Shown: positions 18,871 to 27,089 of the stretch, in pieces | How the letters are laid out: each line of letters opens with the position of its first letter | How positions within the stretch are numbered: the stretch's first letter is position 1 | Assembly (NCBI RefSeq): GCF_019266065.1 | Contig: NZ_LPNR01000100.1 | Span: forward strand, 1 to 64,000 | DNA length: 64,000 bases | Origin: Nocardia sp. MH4 | Lineage (GTDB): Bacteria > Actinomycetota > Actinomycetes > Mycobacteriales > Mycobacteriaceae | Reading direction: 5' to 3' | Program-made: the position numbers and the translations under genes | Notes under the pieces: generated by a model | The model's database searches: none | What the model saw: the letters and a program-made list of their open reading frames with translations, nothing else | Told to the model about the DNA's origin: nothing

Positions 18871-18987
18871 CTACTGCTTCAGGACGGCTATCAGGCGGGC
18901 GGCGCGGACAGTGTGCTGTCCCGTCACATCGTCGGCGATGGCGCGGAGATCGGCGTCGGCGAGGTAGTAGATCTCCGCCGCGGTCAT
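18871..18987 (-). CDS. 38-residue small ORF coupled to the antitoxin-like remnant
   Basis: Reads MTAAEIYYLADADLRAIADD, then a basic tail ending RLIAVLKQ. Its ATG overlaps the stop of the antitoxin-like frame (ATGA at 18987-18984), the usual arrangement for the second gene of a toxin-antitoxin pair. It is far shorter than a normal PIN or RelE toxin and I recognise no toxin motif. It may be a truncated toxin, a small regulatory protein, or not expressed. Confidence 0.4.
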   Translation of the reverse strand: MTAAEIYYLADADLRAIADDVTGQHTVRAARLIAVLKQ

Positions 18988-19196
18988 TCGGCGAGCCTGT
19001 CGAGCAGGCTCCTATGACGCTCGGCGAATTGTTTCGATAGTGCCCGGACCTGGCTGTCGGCCGCTTCGGCCATGGACTCGGGTACCACGGCGGCAACGCG
19101 TCGGCCGTGCCGAGTCAGATGCACGACCTTGCCGGACTCTGCGGCCGCGATGACCTCTGCCAGGCGATCCCGCGCTTCACTGACGGGGATCTCCCT
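18984..19196 (-). pseudogene. Phd/YefM-type antitoxin remnant lacking a start codon
   Basis: The minus-strand frame reads REIPVSEARDRLAEVIAAA, then a short Gly/Lys stretch and VVHLTRHGRRVAAVVPES, a clear Phd/YefM antitoxin N-terminal domain, and continues 35 residues to TGA at 18984. Family members usually start M-R/K-E-I-P-V. Here the codon before AGG-GAG is TCA (19199-19197), and no ATG, GTG or TTG occurs in frame upstream back to the fadE27 terminator, which lies only 29 nt away. It is therefore either broken or uses a non-canonical start such as CTG. It has no complete toxin partner. Confidence 0.6.
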
Positions 19197-19225
19197 TGAC
19201 CCGAACCTCGCTCGTCGGAACGACA

Positions 19226-19257
19226 GCGGGCCGGGCTGATCGAACAGCCCGGCCCGC
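19226..19257 (-). terminator. Terminator of the fadE26-fadE27 operon
   Basis: Perfect 13-bp stem with a 6-nt loop: arms 19226-19238 and 19245-19257 (GCGGGCCGGGCTG paired with CAGCCCGGCCCGC), 19 nt beyond the fadE27 stop. Confidence 0.85.
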
Positions 19258-19276
19258 CGCCGTCACCGGTTGGGGT

Positions 19277-20374
19277 TCAGCCCGCCAGTTCCGCGCCGAG
19301 GGCGAGGAGGTGGGGAGTGGCGCCGCCGAGGGCGAATTCGTGGTGTTTGGCGGCGGTGAAGTAGTTGTGGACGATGTGGTCGCGGTCGATGCCGAGACCG
19401 CCGTGGACGTGGACGACGGTGTGGGCGACCTTGTGGCCCGCGTCGGCCGCCCAGAACTTGGCGATGTGGATGGCCTCGGCGGCGGGGAGGTCCTCGGACA
19501 GGCGCCAGGCGGCCTGGGTGACCGTCAGGCGCAGGCCGCCGATGTCGATGTAGGCGTCGGCGAGGCGCTGGGCGACGGACTGGAACGAGCCGATCGGCTT
19601 GCCGAACTGCTCGCGGGTGCGGGTGTGCTCGGCGGTCAGCTCGAGCGCGCGCTCCAGGGTGCCCAGTTGCAGGGCCGACAGGCCCAGCCAGGCGTGTTCG
19701 CGCAGCCAGGTGAGGACGTCGGCGCCGGACTCGATGCTGCCGAGCAGAGTGGCCGGGGTGGCGGCGAGCTCGACGACGAATTCGGGGCTCAGGTCGACGA
19801 CCTGCTGGGCGGTGCGGGTGACCGAGGCGTGGTCCGGGTCGATCACGAAGACGCCGACACCGTTGGAGGTGATGGCGGGCACCAGGATTCGGTCGGCGCG
19901 ATCGGCGTAGGCGACGGTGGTCGCGCTGCCGGTCAGCGTCCAGGCCGCACCGGCGGGCTCGGCGACGATGCCCGGCGCGGCGGTGGTGGCACGCAGTTCC
20001 TCGGCCAGCGCCGCGGTGAGCACGACCTCGCCCCGGCCCGCTCGCGCGGCCAGCTGACGCTGGTCGGCGTCGCCGAACTTCGCCAGCGCGCCCGCGCCGA
20101 TGACGATCGACCACAGGTAGGGGACCGCGGCGACGACGCGGCCGAGTTCACGCAGGATCGCGGTCTGCTCGAGCATGCCGAAATCGCTGCCGCCCAGGTC
20201 TTCCGGCAGGGCCGCGGCCAGCACGCCGGTCTCGGCGAGCGACTTCCACAGCTGCTCGTCGTAGCGGCCCGCGGTGTCGAGCTCGCGCAGGCGGTCGGCG
20301 GTGACCAGCTTGGCGCAGATCTCGCCGGTCAGCCGGGCGAGATCGGTCTGGGCTTCGGTAGGGGTGAAATCCAT
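19277..20374 (-). CDS. fadE27: Sterol side-chain acyl-CoA dehydrogenase, FadE27 (ChsE5) subunit
   Basis: 365 aa. With FadE26 it forms the ChsE4-ChsE5 alpha2-beta2 dehydrogenase that desaturates the C8 sterol side-chain CoA. The N-terminus MDFTPTEAQTDLARL, FGMLEQTAILRELG, and C-terminal YIDIGGLRLTVTQAAWRL with HVHGGLGIDRDH match Rv3505 as I remember it. It is the subunit of this obligate pair whose own active site is degenerate relative to classical acyl-CoA dehydrogenases. It follows fadE26 by 23 nt in the same operon. Confidence 0.9.
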   Translation of the reverse strand: MDFTPTEAQTDLARLTGEICAKLVTADRLRELDTAGRYDEQLWKSLAETGVLAAALPEDLGGSDFGMLEQTAILRELGRVVAAVPYLWSIVIGAGALAKFGDADQRQLAARAGRGEVVLTAALAEELRATTAAPGIVAEPAGAAWTLTGSATTVAYADRADRILVPAITSNGVGVFVIDPDHASVTRTAQQVVDLSPEFVVELAATPATLLGSIESGADVLTWLREHAWLGLSALQLGTLERALELTAEHTRTREQFGKPIGSFQSVAQRLADAYIDIGGLRLTVTQAAWRLSEDLPAAEAIHIAKFWAADAGHKVAHTVVHVHGGLGIDRDHIVHNYFTAAKHHEFALGGATPHLLALGAELAG

Positions 20375-20397
20375 GAGGGGATACCGGCTTTCTCAGG

Positions 20398-21591
20398 TCA
20401 GCGAGCGGACGCGGGCTGGCGCAGGGCGGTCATGGCGATGATGTCGCGCTGCACCTCGTTGGTGCCGCCGCCGAAGGTGAGGATCAGCGCGGCCCGGTGC
20501 ATCCGCTCGAGCCGGCCGAGCATCGCCGCGCCGGGGGAGTCCTGGCGCAGGTAACCGTGCGAGCCCACGACCTCCATCAACAGGCGGTAGGCCTCGGTGG
20601 ACAGCTCGGTGCCGTAGACCTTGCACGCGGAGGCGTCCCACGGCTTGGGCGCCGCCTCGCCGCCCTGGTCGGCACGGCTGGCGATCTCCCAGTTCAGCAG
20701 CTTGAGGTATTCGACCTTGGCGTAGACGCGCGCCAGGTTCAGGCGCACCCACTCCTGGTCGATCACCCGCTTGCCGTCGGGCCCGGTGGTCTCGCGCGCC
20801 CACTGGACGGTCTGGTTGACCGCGAGCGAGAGCGGCCCGGCCGAGGTCAGCGCGACGCGCTCATGGTTGAGCTGGTTGGTGATCAGCGACCAGCCGCCGT
20901 TCTCCGGCCCGACCATCGAGGAGGCGGGCACCCGCACGTCCTGGTAGTAGGTGGCGCTGGTGTCGGGCCCGGCCATCGTGTGCACCGGCGTCCAGGAGAA
21001 GCCCTCGACGTCGGTCGGCACGATGAACATCGAGATGCCCTTGTGCTTCTTGGCCGTCGGGTCGGTGCGCACCGCCAGCCAGATGTAGTCGGCGTAGGCG
21101 ATGAGGCTGGTCCACATCTTCTGGCCGTTGATGACGAAGTCGTCGCCGTCGCGCACCGCGGCGGTGCGCAGCGAGGCCAGGTCGGTGCCCGCGCCGGGCT
21201 CGGAGTAACCGATGGCGAAGTGCAGTTCACCCGAGGCGATCTTGGGCAGGAAGAACTTCTTCTGCTCCTCGGTGCCGTACTGCATGATCGTCGGCGCGAC
21301 CGAGTTGAGCGTCAGGAACGGCACGGGCGCGCCGGCGATGGCGGCTTCCTCGACGAAGATCAGCTGATCCATCGTCGTGCGGTCCTGGCCGCCGTACTCC
21401 TTGGGCCAGCTCAGCGTCAGCCAGCCGTCGCGGCCCATCTGGCGCACGACCTCGCGGTAGACATTGCCCTCGCCGTACTCGCCGGTCTGCAGGCTCAGCG
21501 CCGCGCGCCGTTCCGGCGTCATCAGCTGGGCGAAATACTCGCGCAGCTCGGCGCGCAATTCTTCCTGCTGCGGCGTATACGCGACGCGCAT
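20398..21591 (-). CDS. fadE26: Sterol side-chain acyl-CoA dehydrogenase, FadE26 (ChsE4) subunit
   Basis: 397 aa. MRVAYTPQQEELRAELREYF, YGEGNVYREVVRQMGRDGWL, FAIGYSEPGAGTDLASLRT (FAD/substrate motif), TMAGPDTSATYYQDVRVP and C-terminal LTFGGGTNEVQRDIIAM correspond to Rv3504. It acts with FadE27 on the CoA ester from FadD19, before EchA19. First gene of the leftward fadE26-fadE27 operon, divergent from fdxD-hsd4A with a KstR operator between them. Confidence 0.92.
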   Translation of the reverse strand: MRVAYTPQQEELRAELREYFAQLMTPERRAALSLQTGEYGEGNVYREVVRQMGRDGWLTLSWPKEYGGQDRTTMDQLIFVEEAAIAGAPVPFLTLNSVAPTIMQYGTEEQKKFFLPKIASGELHFAIGYSEPGAGTDLASLRTAAVRDGDDFVINGQKMWTSLIAYADYIWLAVRTDPTAKKHKGISMFIVPTDVEGFSWTPVHTMAGPDTSATYYQDVRVPASSMVGPENGGWSLITNQLNHERVALTSAGPLSLAVNQTVQWARETTGPDGKRVIDQEWVRLNLARVYAKVEYLKLLNWEIASRADQGGEAAPKPWDASACKVYGTELSTEAYRLLMEVVGSHGYLRQDSPGAAMLGRLERMHRAALILTFGGGTNEVQRDIIAMTALRQPASAR

Positions 21592-21678
21592 GGTTCCTAC
21601 CTCGGTCTCAGCTGCGAAAACGGACGTCGGCGGGGCGCAGGGGGTGGGCCCCGCCGAAACCGATCATTGCATATGAAC

Positions 21679-21692
21679 TGGAACATGTTCCA
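21679..21692. promoter_or_regulatory. KstR operator between fadE26 and fdxD
   Basis: TGGAACATGTTCCA is a perfect consensus match, embedded in a 16-bp perfect palindrome (21678-21693). It is the best operator in the window and is placed to control both divergent operons. Confidence 0.8.
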
Positions 21693-21779
21693 GTATTGAC
21701 AGTGAATCGGCAGCTGTTCCGCCTCGCGGACCGTGCTGTCTGGGTTAGTGTCGCGGAGACCGCGTGGAAGGAAGTTCTC

Positions 21780-21968
21780 ATGAAGATCATCGTCGATTTC
21801 GACCGCTGCGAAGCGAACGGCGTGTGCGTAGGAATCGCCCCTGACATGTTTGAACTCGATGACGACGACAACCTGCACGTGCTCGAGGGCGATGTGGCCG
21901 ACGATCGCGTCGCCGACGTCGAGGAGGCGGTGGCGCAGTGTCCCAAGGCCGCGCTGAGGTTGGCGTGA
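21780..21968 (+). CDS. fdxD: [3Fe-4S]-type ferredoxin
   Basis: 62 aa, highly acidic. Cys10-x5-Cys16 and Cys54-Pro are the three cluster ligands; the middle Cys of a four-Cys pattern is absent, so a [3Fe-4S] cluster is expected. It is a likely electron donor for P450s, with CYP125 in the same locus the natural candidate. It corresponds to Rv3503c. ATG 21780 is preceded by GGAAGGAAG; the longer in-frame GTG at 21696 lacks a ribosome binding site. Followed by hsd4A, which has its own KstR box. Confidence 0.88.
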   Translation: MKIIVDFDRCEANGVCVGIAPDMFELDDDDNLHVLEGDVADDRVADVEEAVAQCPKAALRLA

Positions 21969-21986
21969 TCGACTCTTGTCGGATAG

Positions 21987-22004
21987 TGAAACACGTTCTA
22001 GAGT
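21987..22004 (+). promoter_or_regulatory. KstR operator fused to a leaderless -10 (hsd4A)
   Basis: TGAAACACGTTCTA (21987-22000) fits the consensus fully. Its last TA begins TAGAGT (21999-22004), a -10 ending 7 nt before ATG 22012. Confidence 0.7.
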
Positions 22005-22011
22005 CGGCCCG

Positions 22012-22914
22012 ATGAGTGTGATGCAGACTTCACTGGACGGCCGGGTCGCGATCGTGACCGGCGCAGGCGCCGGTCTCGGCCGCGCCGAGGCCCTCGCGCT
22101 GGCCGCGGCGGGTGCGGCGGTGGTCGTCAACGACCTCACCGAGGATGCCGCCGCCGAGACCATCGCCGCGATTCGCGAGCTCGGCGGCAAGGCGGAGTTC
22201 GTCGGCGGCAGCATCGCCGAGCGCGCCACCGCCGACGCCCTGATCTCGACCGCCCAGGAATCCCTCGGCGGCCTCGATATCGTCGTCAACAACGCGGGCA
22301 TCACCCGCGACCGCATGCTGTTCAACATGTCCGACGAGGACTTCGACGCGGTGATCGCCGTGCACCTGCGCGGACACTTCCTGCTCTCGCGCAACGCGGG
22401 CGCCTACTGGCGCGCGGCGTCCAAGGCCGCGGGTGCGCCGGTCTACGGTCGGCTGGTCAACACCTCCTCGGAGGCGGGCCTGCTCGGGCCGGAGGGCCAG
22501 GCGAACTACGGCGCGGCCAAAGCGGGCATCACCGCGCTGACGCTGTCGGCCGCGCGTGGCCTGTCCCGCTTCGGTGTGCGGTCCAACGCGATCTGCCCGC
22601 GGGCCAGGACCGCGATGACCGAGGCCGTGTTCTCCGAGGCGCCCGAAGGGTCGGTCGACCCGCTCGCGCCCGAGCATGTCGCCAAGCTCGTCGCCTACCT
22701 CGCCTCGCCCGCCGCCGACGCGGTCAACGGCCAGGTCTTCGTCGTCTACGGCCCGATGGTCGCCCTGATGGCGGCTCCCGAGGTGGAGGCCCGCTTCGAC
22801 GCCGCGGGCGCCGAATGGTCCGAGGCCGACCTCGCCTCGACGCTGCACGGCTACTTTGCCGAGCGTCCCGCCGACCACACGTTCTCGGCCCGCTCGCTGC
22901 GCGATCTGGGCTGA
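22012..22914 (+). CDS. hsd4A: Hsd4A-like SDR (17beta-HSD / beta-hydroxyacyl-CoA dehydrogenase)
   Basis: 300 aa short-chain dehydrogenase. Cofactor motif GAGAGLGRAEA (near residue 20), NNAG, and catalytic Ser...YGAAKAG (near 168). RDRMLFNMSDEDFDAVIAVHLRGHF and GRLVNTSSEAG match actinobacterial Hsd4A (Rv3502c). The enzyme oxidises the side-chain beta-hydroxyacyl-CoA and can also act on the 17-hydroxyl. I chose ATG 22012, predicted leaderless, since the longer frame would run through the KstR box. It is immediately upstream of the mce4 operon region. Confidence 0.88.
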   Translation: MSVMQTSLDGRVAIVTGAGAGLGRAEALALAAAGAAVVVNDLTEDAAAETIAAIRELGGKAEFVGGSIAERATADALISTAQESLGGLDIVVNNAGITRDRMLFNMSDEDFDAVIAVHLRGHFLLSRNAGAYWRAASKAAGAPVYGRLVNTSSEAGLLGPEGQANYGAAKAGITALTLSAARGLSRFGVRSNAICPRARTAMTEAVFSEAPEGSVDPLAPEHVAKLVAYLASPAADAVNGQVFVVYGPMVALMAAPEVEARFDAAGAEWSEADLASTLHGYFAERPADHTFSARSLRDLG

Positions 22915-23238
22915 TCGCCGAACCACCGATTTGCCGGGTGTTGGCTCGCCGCGCGCCACGACGGGCATGTCTGCCGAGTTGTGTTGATCACAGGTCCAGG
23001 TGTTGGTAGACATGAGCGTCGGGGTGTGTGACGGCTCACAGGAGGTAAAAGGCATTCGGTCAGTTTTCGTTTCAGTTTCGGCGGCACATTTCGCGAAAAA
23101 GTCCTGGTAATAGTCTCCCCAAATGGCAGACATCAACAGGAACATGTTCTAGTCTTTGGGCAGTCTTCAGAACGGGGTGGCAGTGCAGTACGGGTACGCG
23201 GGTCGATCGATCCGCCCGTCCAAGAAGGAGGAATTCGC
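22915..23238 (+). promoter_or_regulatory. Intergenic promoter region of the mce4 operon with KstR box
   Basis: 324 bp without a gene. The KstR-type box AGGAACATGTTCTA (23138-23151; first base off consensus) has its TA continuing as TAGTCT (23150-23155), a candidate -10. The leader to the yrbE4A GTG is about 77 nt and carries AAGGAGG. Upstream, CATGTCTGCC (22966-22975) and GGTAGACATG (23005-23014) form a 9/10-bp inverted repeat, possibly the hsd4A terminator. Confidence 0.65.
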
Positions 23239-24003
23239 GTGAACGACCTCCTTGCTGTCCCGTTGCGGGCGGTCGGCGGATTCTTCGAACTCGGCGCGGA
23301 CGTGGCCAAGGCCGCGGTCCGGCGCCCGTTCCAGTGGCGTGAGTTCATCGACCAGTCGTGGTTCGTCGCTCGCGTGTCGATCGTGCCGACGCTGTTGGTG
23401 GCGATCCCGTTCACGGTGCTGGTCGTCTTCACTCTCAACATCCTGTTGCGCGAGATCGGTGCCGCCGACCTCAGTGGGGCGGCCGCCGCGTTCGGCGCCG
23501 TCACGCAGGTCGGGCCCATCGTGACGGTGCTGATCGTGGCCGGCGCGGGCGCCACCGCGATCTGCGCCGACCTCGGTGCGCGCACCATCCGCGAAGAGAT
23601 CGACGCGATGAAGGTGCTCGGCATCGACCCGGTCAGCCGCCTGGTCGTGCCCCGCGTGCTCGCCTCGATGTTCGTGGCGTTGATGCTCAACAGCCTCGTG
23701 TGCACCGTCGGCATCGTCGGTGGCTTCGCCTTCTCGGTCTTCCTGCAGGGGGTGAATCCCGGTGCGTTCGTCAACGGCATTCCGCTGCTGACGAATCTGC
23801 CCGAGCTGATCATCTCGGAGATCAAGGCCGGTCTGTTCGGGCTGATCGCCGGAATGGTCGCCTGCTATCTCGGATTGCAGGTGAAAGGCGGCCCCAAGAG
23901 TGTCGGTGACGCGGTGAACCAAACAGTGGTGTTCGCCTTCATGGCCCTGTTCGTGGTGAATGTTGTCGTCACCGCGATCGGCTTGAAATTCACGGTGCGG
24001 TGA
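23239..24003 (+). CDS. yrbE4A: Mce4 transporter permease YrbE4A
   Basis: 254 aa MlaE/YrbE-type permease. About five membrane segments; the conserved loop REEIDAMKVLGIDPVSRLVVPRV (around residue 115-138) is the family's coupling motif. With YrbE4B it forms the inner-membrane channel of the ABC-like Mce4 sterol importer; the ATPase MceG is encoded outside this window. GTG 23239 has AAGGAGG 7 nt upstream. The stop overlaps the yrbE4B GTG. Confidence 0.93.
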   Translation: MNDLLAVPLRAVGGFFELGADVAKAAVRRPFQWREFIDQSWFVARVSIVPTLLVAIPFTVLVVFTLNILLREIGAADLSGAAAAFGAVTQVGPIVTVLIVAGAGATAICADLGARTIREEIDAMKVLGIDPVSRLVVPRVLASMFVALMLNSLVCTVGIVGGFAFSVFLQGVNPGAFVNGIPLLTNLPELIISEIKAGLFGLIAGMVACYLGLQVKGGPKSVGDAVNQTVVFAFMALFVVNVVVTAIGLKFTVR

Positions 24004-24860
24004 CCGAAATGGCATTCATTGTTCGCAGCAAGTTCCCGCGCACGGTCCGTCGTTTCGAGCGCGCCTCGAAATCCGTGGATTCCCTGGGTGACAAGGCGAT
24101 CTTTTTCGTCAAGGCGCTCGCCTCGGTGCCGCGCGCACTGGTGCACTACCGCACCGAGACCATCCGGCTGATCGCCGAGATCAGCATGGGCAGTGGCGCT
24201 TTGGCGGTGATCGGCGGCACGGTCGTGATCGTCGGCTTCCTGACGCTGATGGCGGGCGGCACCATCGCGGTGCAGGGCTACAGCTCGCTCGGCAATATCG
24301 GCGTCGAAGCGCTGACCGGCTTCTTCGCCGCCTTCATCAATGTCCGCATCGCCGCGCCGGTGATCTCCGGGATCGGTCTGGCCGCCACCATCGGCGCCGG
24401 TGCTACCGCCCAGCTGGGCGCGATGCGGGTGGCCGAGGAAATCGACGCGCTGGAATCGATGGCGATCCGGCCGGTTCCATTCCTCGTCGGTACCCGGGTG
24501 CTGGCCGGCCTGATCGCGATCGTGCCGCTCTACGCGCTCGCGGTGATCGCCTCCTTCCTCGCCAGCCGCTTCGCGACGGTGGTGATCTACGGACAGTCGG
24601 CCGGTGTCTACGACCACTACTTCTCGACGTTCCTCATTCCGAGCGACATTCTGTGGTCGTTCATCCAGGCGATCGTCATGGCGCTGGCCGTCATGCTGAT
24701 CCACACCTACTTCGGTTTCACCGCCGCGGGCGGCCCGGTGGGCGTCGGTGTCGCGGTCGGTAACGCGGTGCGGGCCTCGCTGGTCGCGGTCGTCACAGTG
24801 ACGCTGCTGATCTCGCTGGCCATCTACGGCACCTCCGGCAACTTCCACCTCTCGGGATAG
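24000..24860 (+). CDS. yrbE4B: Mce4 transporter permease YrbE4B
   Basis: 286 aa, second MlaE-type permease. It has an extra N-terminal cytosolic segment (about 55 residues), then membrane segments; the conserved loop AEEIDALESMAIRPVPFLVGTRVLAG is near residues 148-175. GTG 24000 overlaps the yrbE4A stop (GTGA). Partner of YrbE4A in the cholesterol importer. Confidence 0.93.
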   Translation: MTEMAFIVRSKFPRTVRRFERASKSVDSLGDKAIFFVKALASVPRALVHYRTETIRLIAEISMGSGALAVIGGTVVIVGFLTLMAGGTIAVQGYSSLGNIGVEALTGFFAAFINVRIAAPVISGIGLAATIGAGATAQLGAMRVAEEIDALESMAIRPVPFLVGTRVLAGLIAIVPLYALAVIASFLASRFATVVIYGQSAGVYDHYFSTFLIPSDILWSFIQAIVMALAVMLIHTYFGFTAAGGPVGVGVAVGNAVRASLVAVVTVTLLISLAIYGTSGNFHLSG

Positions 24861-24864
24861 CGCG

Positions 24865-26064
24865 ATGGATACCAATCGGTTCGTTGCCGCCATGCAGGGC
24901 GGGCTCGGGCGCAAGCTCGCCGCGCTCGCGCTGGTCGGCCTGCTCGTCGCGGGTGCCTGGCTCGCGATAGCGCTGTTCCAAGGCGCGTTCACCAACACCG
25001 CTGTGGTGCTGGTCGATACGCCACGCACCGGCCTGGTCCTCGACCCCGACGCCAAGGTGAAGGTGCGCGGTGTCGAGATCGGCCGGGTCACCGACATCGA
25101 CCTGCGCGCCGACGGCGCCCAGCTGCGGCTCGAAGTCGACCCCGACCAGCTGAAACTGGTGCCCGCCAACGCCGGTGTCGACATCCGCTCGACCACGGTG
25201 TTCGGTGCCAAGTACGTGAACTTCGTCGTCCCCGAGCAGCCGTCCGCCACGGCGCTGGCCCCGGGCAGCACGGTGGCGGTGAGCTCGGTGACCGTCGAGT
25301 TCAACACGCTGTTCCAGCATCTGTCCGATGTGCTCGCCCAGGTCGAGCCGGAGAAGCTCAACGCGACGCTGACCGCGCTGGGCACCGCGCTGGAAGGCCG
25401 AGGCGACAAGCTGGGCGATCTGCTGGTGCGTTCGGATCGCTATCTGCGCGAACTCAATCCATACCTGCCGACCCTGCAGTCCGATCTGGACAAGACCGCC
25501 GCCGTGACCGGCCTCTACGCCGAGGTCACCGATCCGCTGTTGCGCACGGTCGACAACGCGACCGGTACGTCGCAGACGATCACCGAGATGCAGGGCCAGC
25601 TCGACAACGTGCTGGTCAACGTGATCGGGCTGTCCGACACGGTGGGATCGGTACTGCGCGAGAACGAACGCGATCTGGTGACCGCGCTCGACCTGCTGCG
25701 GCCGACGACCGGCCTGCTGTTCGAGTACGCCCCCGCACTGCGCTGCATCATCGACGGCCTCGGCCCGCTGGTGCCGATCGCCGAGGAGATGATGGGTGGA
25801 CGACTGCCGGGTGTCGGCATGAACGCCAGCTTCATGCTCGGTGCCCAGCCCTACACCTATCCGAACGACCTACCCAAGGTGAACGCCACCGGCGGCCCGC
25901 GCTGTGAGGGCGTGGTGGACCGGGTACCGAACAGCCATTCGAACTATCTGGTGACCGATACCAGCGAGGGCACGGTGTACACGCCGAACACCCAACACGA
26001 ATTCCACGGTGTGCCAAAGGTATTCCAGCTGCTGCTGGACGGATTGCCGGGAGTGACGCGGTGA
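24865..26064 (+). CDS. mce4A: Mce4A cell-envelope substrate-binding protein
   Basis: 399 aa. One N-terminal membrane anchor (residues about 17-38), an MCE/MlaD domain (VLVDTPRTGLVLDPDAKVKVRGVEIGRVTDI onward, about 48-125), then a long helical region rich in heptad-like Leu/Val (130-290) and a C-terminal part with two Cys (residues near 293 and 348). Mce proteins A-F assemble a hexameric tube carrying sterol across the periplasm. It starts 4 nt after yrbE4B. Confidence 0.92.
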   Translation: MDTNRFVAAMQGGLGRKLAALALVGLLVAGAWLAIALFQGAFTNTAVVLVDTPRTGLVLDPDAKVKVRGVEIGRVTDIDLRADGAQLRLEVDPDQLKLVPANAGVDIRSTTVFGAKYVNFVVPEQPSATALAPGSTVAVSSVTVEFNTLFQHLSDVLAQVEPEKLNATLTALGTALEGRGDKLGDLLVRSDRYLRELNPYLPTLQSDLDKTAAVTGLYAEVTDPLLRTVDNATGTSQTITEMQGQLDNVLVNVIGLSDTVGSVLRENERDLVTALDLLRPTTGLLFEYAPALRCIIDGLGPLVPIAEEMMGGRLPGVGMNASFMLGAQPYTYPNDLPKVNATGGPRCEGVVDRVPNSHSNYLVTDTSEGTVYTPNTQHEFHGVPKVFQLLLDGLPGVTR

Positions 26065-27089
26065 GGAATACGGGAACGACGATCAAACTGGCGATCTTCA
26101 CCGTGGTGATGACGCTGGTGTTCGCCGGCCTGGCCATCGTCTTGAGTCAGGCCCGGTTCTCCAGCGAGAACGGCTATCGCGCGGTGTTCACCAGCTCCTC
26201 GGGCATGTTGCCGGGCGCCAAGGTGCGCATCGCCGGTGTGCCGGTGGGCTCGGTGACCTCGGTGAAGGTCGGCGACGACAACTTCGCGCACGTCGAGTTC
26301 GACGTCGACACCAAGTACGCGGTGCTGGCCAGCACCCGGGCGGCGATCAAATACGAGAACCTGGTCGGCGACCGCTACCTGGAACTGATGGAGGGGCCGG
26401 GCTCGGCTCGGCGCCTGTCCGATGGCGACACCATCGGCCGCGAGCAGACCTCGCCCGCACTGGATCTGGACCTGCTGCTCGGCGGATTCAAGCCGCTGCT
26501 GCGCGGGCTCGATCCGGCACAGGTCAACGACCTCACCGAGGCATTGCTGCAGATCTTCCAGGGGCAGGGCGGCACGCTGGTCTCCCTGCTGAACAGCGGC
26601 GGGAACTTCGCCAGGACCCTGGCCGACCGGGACGCGTTGATCGGCAGCGTGATCGATAACTTGAACACCGTGCTGGCCACCATCGCCGACCGCGGTGATC
26701 AGTTCGCCACCACCATCGACGAACTGCAGCGCCTGGTCAGCGACCTGTCCGCGCAGCGTGACCCGATCGGCAACGCGTTGCCGCGGATCGCGGGCGCGAC
26801 CCAGGAACTCAACGACCTGCTGGTGCAGGCTCGCCCCGATCTGCGCAACACCATCGAACAGACCGGCAGGCTCGCCACGAATCTGGACGAGGGTTCCGAC
26901 CACATCGAATGGGTGCTCGGAAAGCTGCCGGACACCTACAAGAAGCTCATCCGGATCGGTGCCTATGGTTCTTTCCTGCAGCTGTACATCTGCGGTACCA
27001 ACTTCCTGATCAGCGGCCCCAACGGCGAGCCGATGGAAGTTCACGCACCGGGTCTGCAGGCGACCGGAAGGTGCACGCCCAATGAATGA
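26061..27089 (+). CDS. mce4B: Mce4B protein
   Basis: 342 aa. N-terminal membrane anchor (KLAIFTVVMTLVFAGLAIVL), MCE domain with SSSGMLPGAKVRIAGVPVGSV (about residues 48-70), helical tail with DLSAQRDPIGNALPRIAGATQELNDLL pattern. GTG 26061 overlaps the mce4A stop. Member of the Mce4 hexamer. Confidence 0.92.
   Translation: MRNTGTTIKLAIFTVVMTLVFAGLAIVLSQARFSSENGYRAVFTSSSGMLPGAKVRIAGVPVGSVTSVKVGDDNFAHVEFDVDTKYAVLASTRAAIKYENLVGDRYLELMEGPGSARRLSDGDTIGREQTSPALDLDLLLGGFKPLLRGLDPAQVNDLTEALLQIFQGQGGTLVSLLNSGGNFARTLADRDALIGSVIDNLNTVLATIADRGDQFATTIDELQRLVSDLSAQRDPIGNALPRIAGATQELNDLLVQARPDLRNTIEQTGRLATNLDEGSDHIEWVLGKLPDTYKKLIRIGAYGSFLQLYICGTNFLISGPNGEPMEVHAPGLQATGRCTPNE

Noticed and set aside
18984..19196. 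A functional toxin-antitoxin module
   Set aside because: No start codon for the antitoxin-like frame and no toxin of normal length nearby; kept as a remnant.
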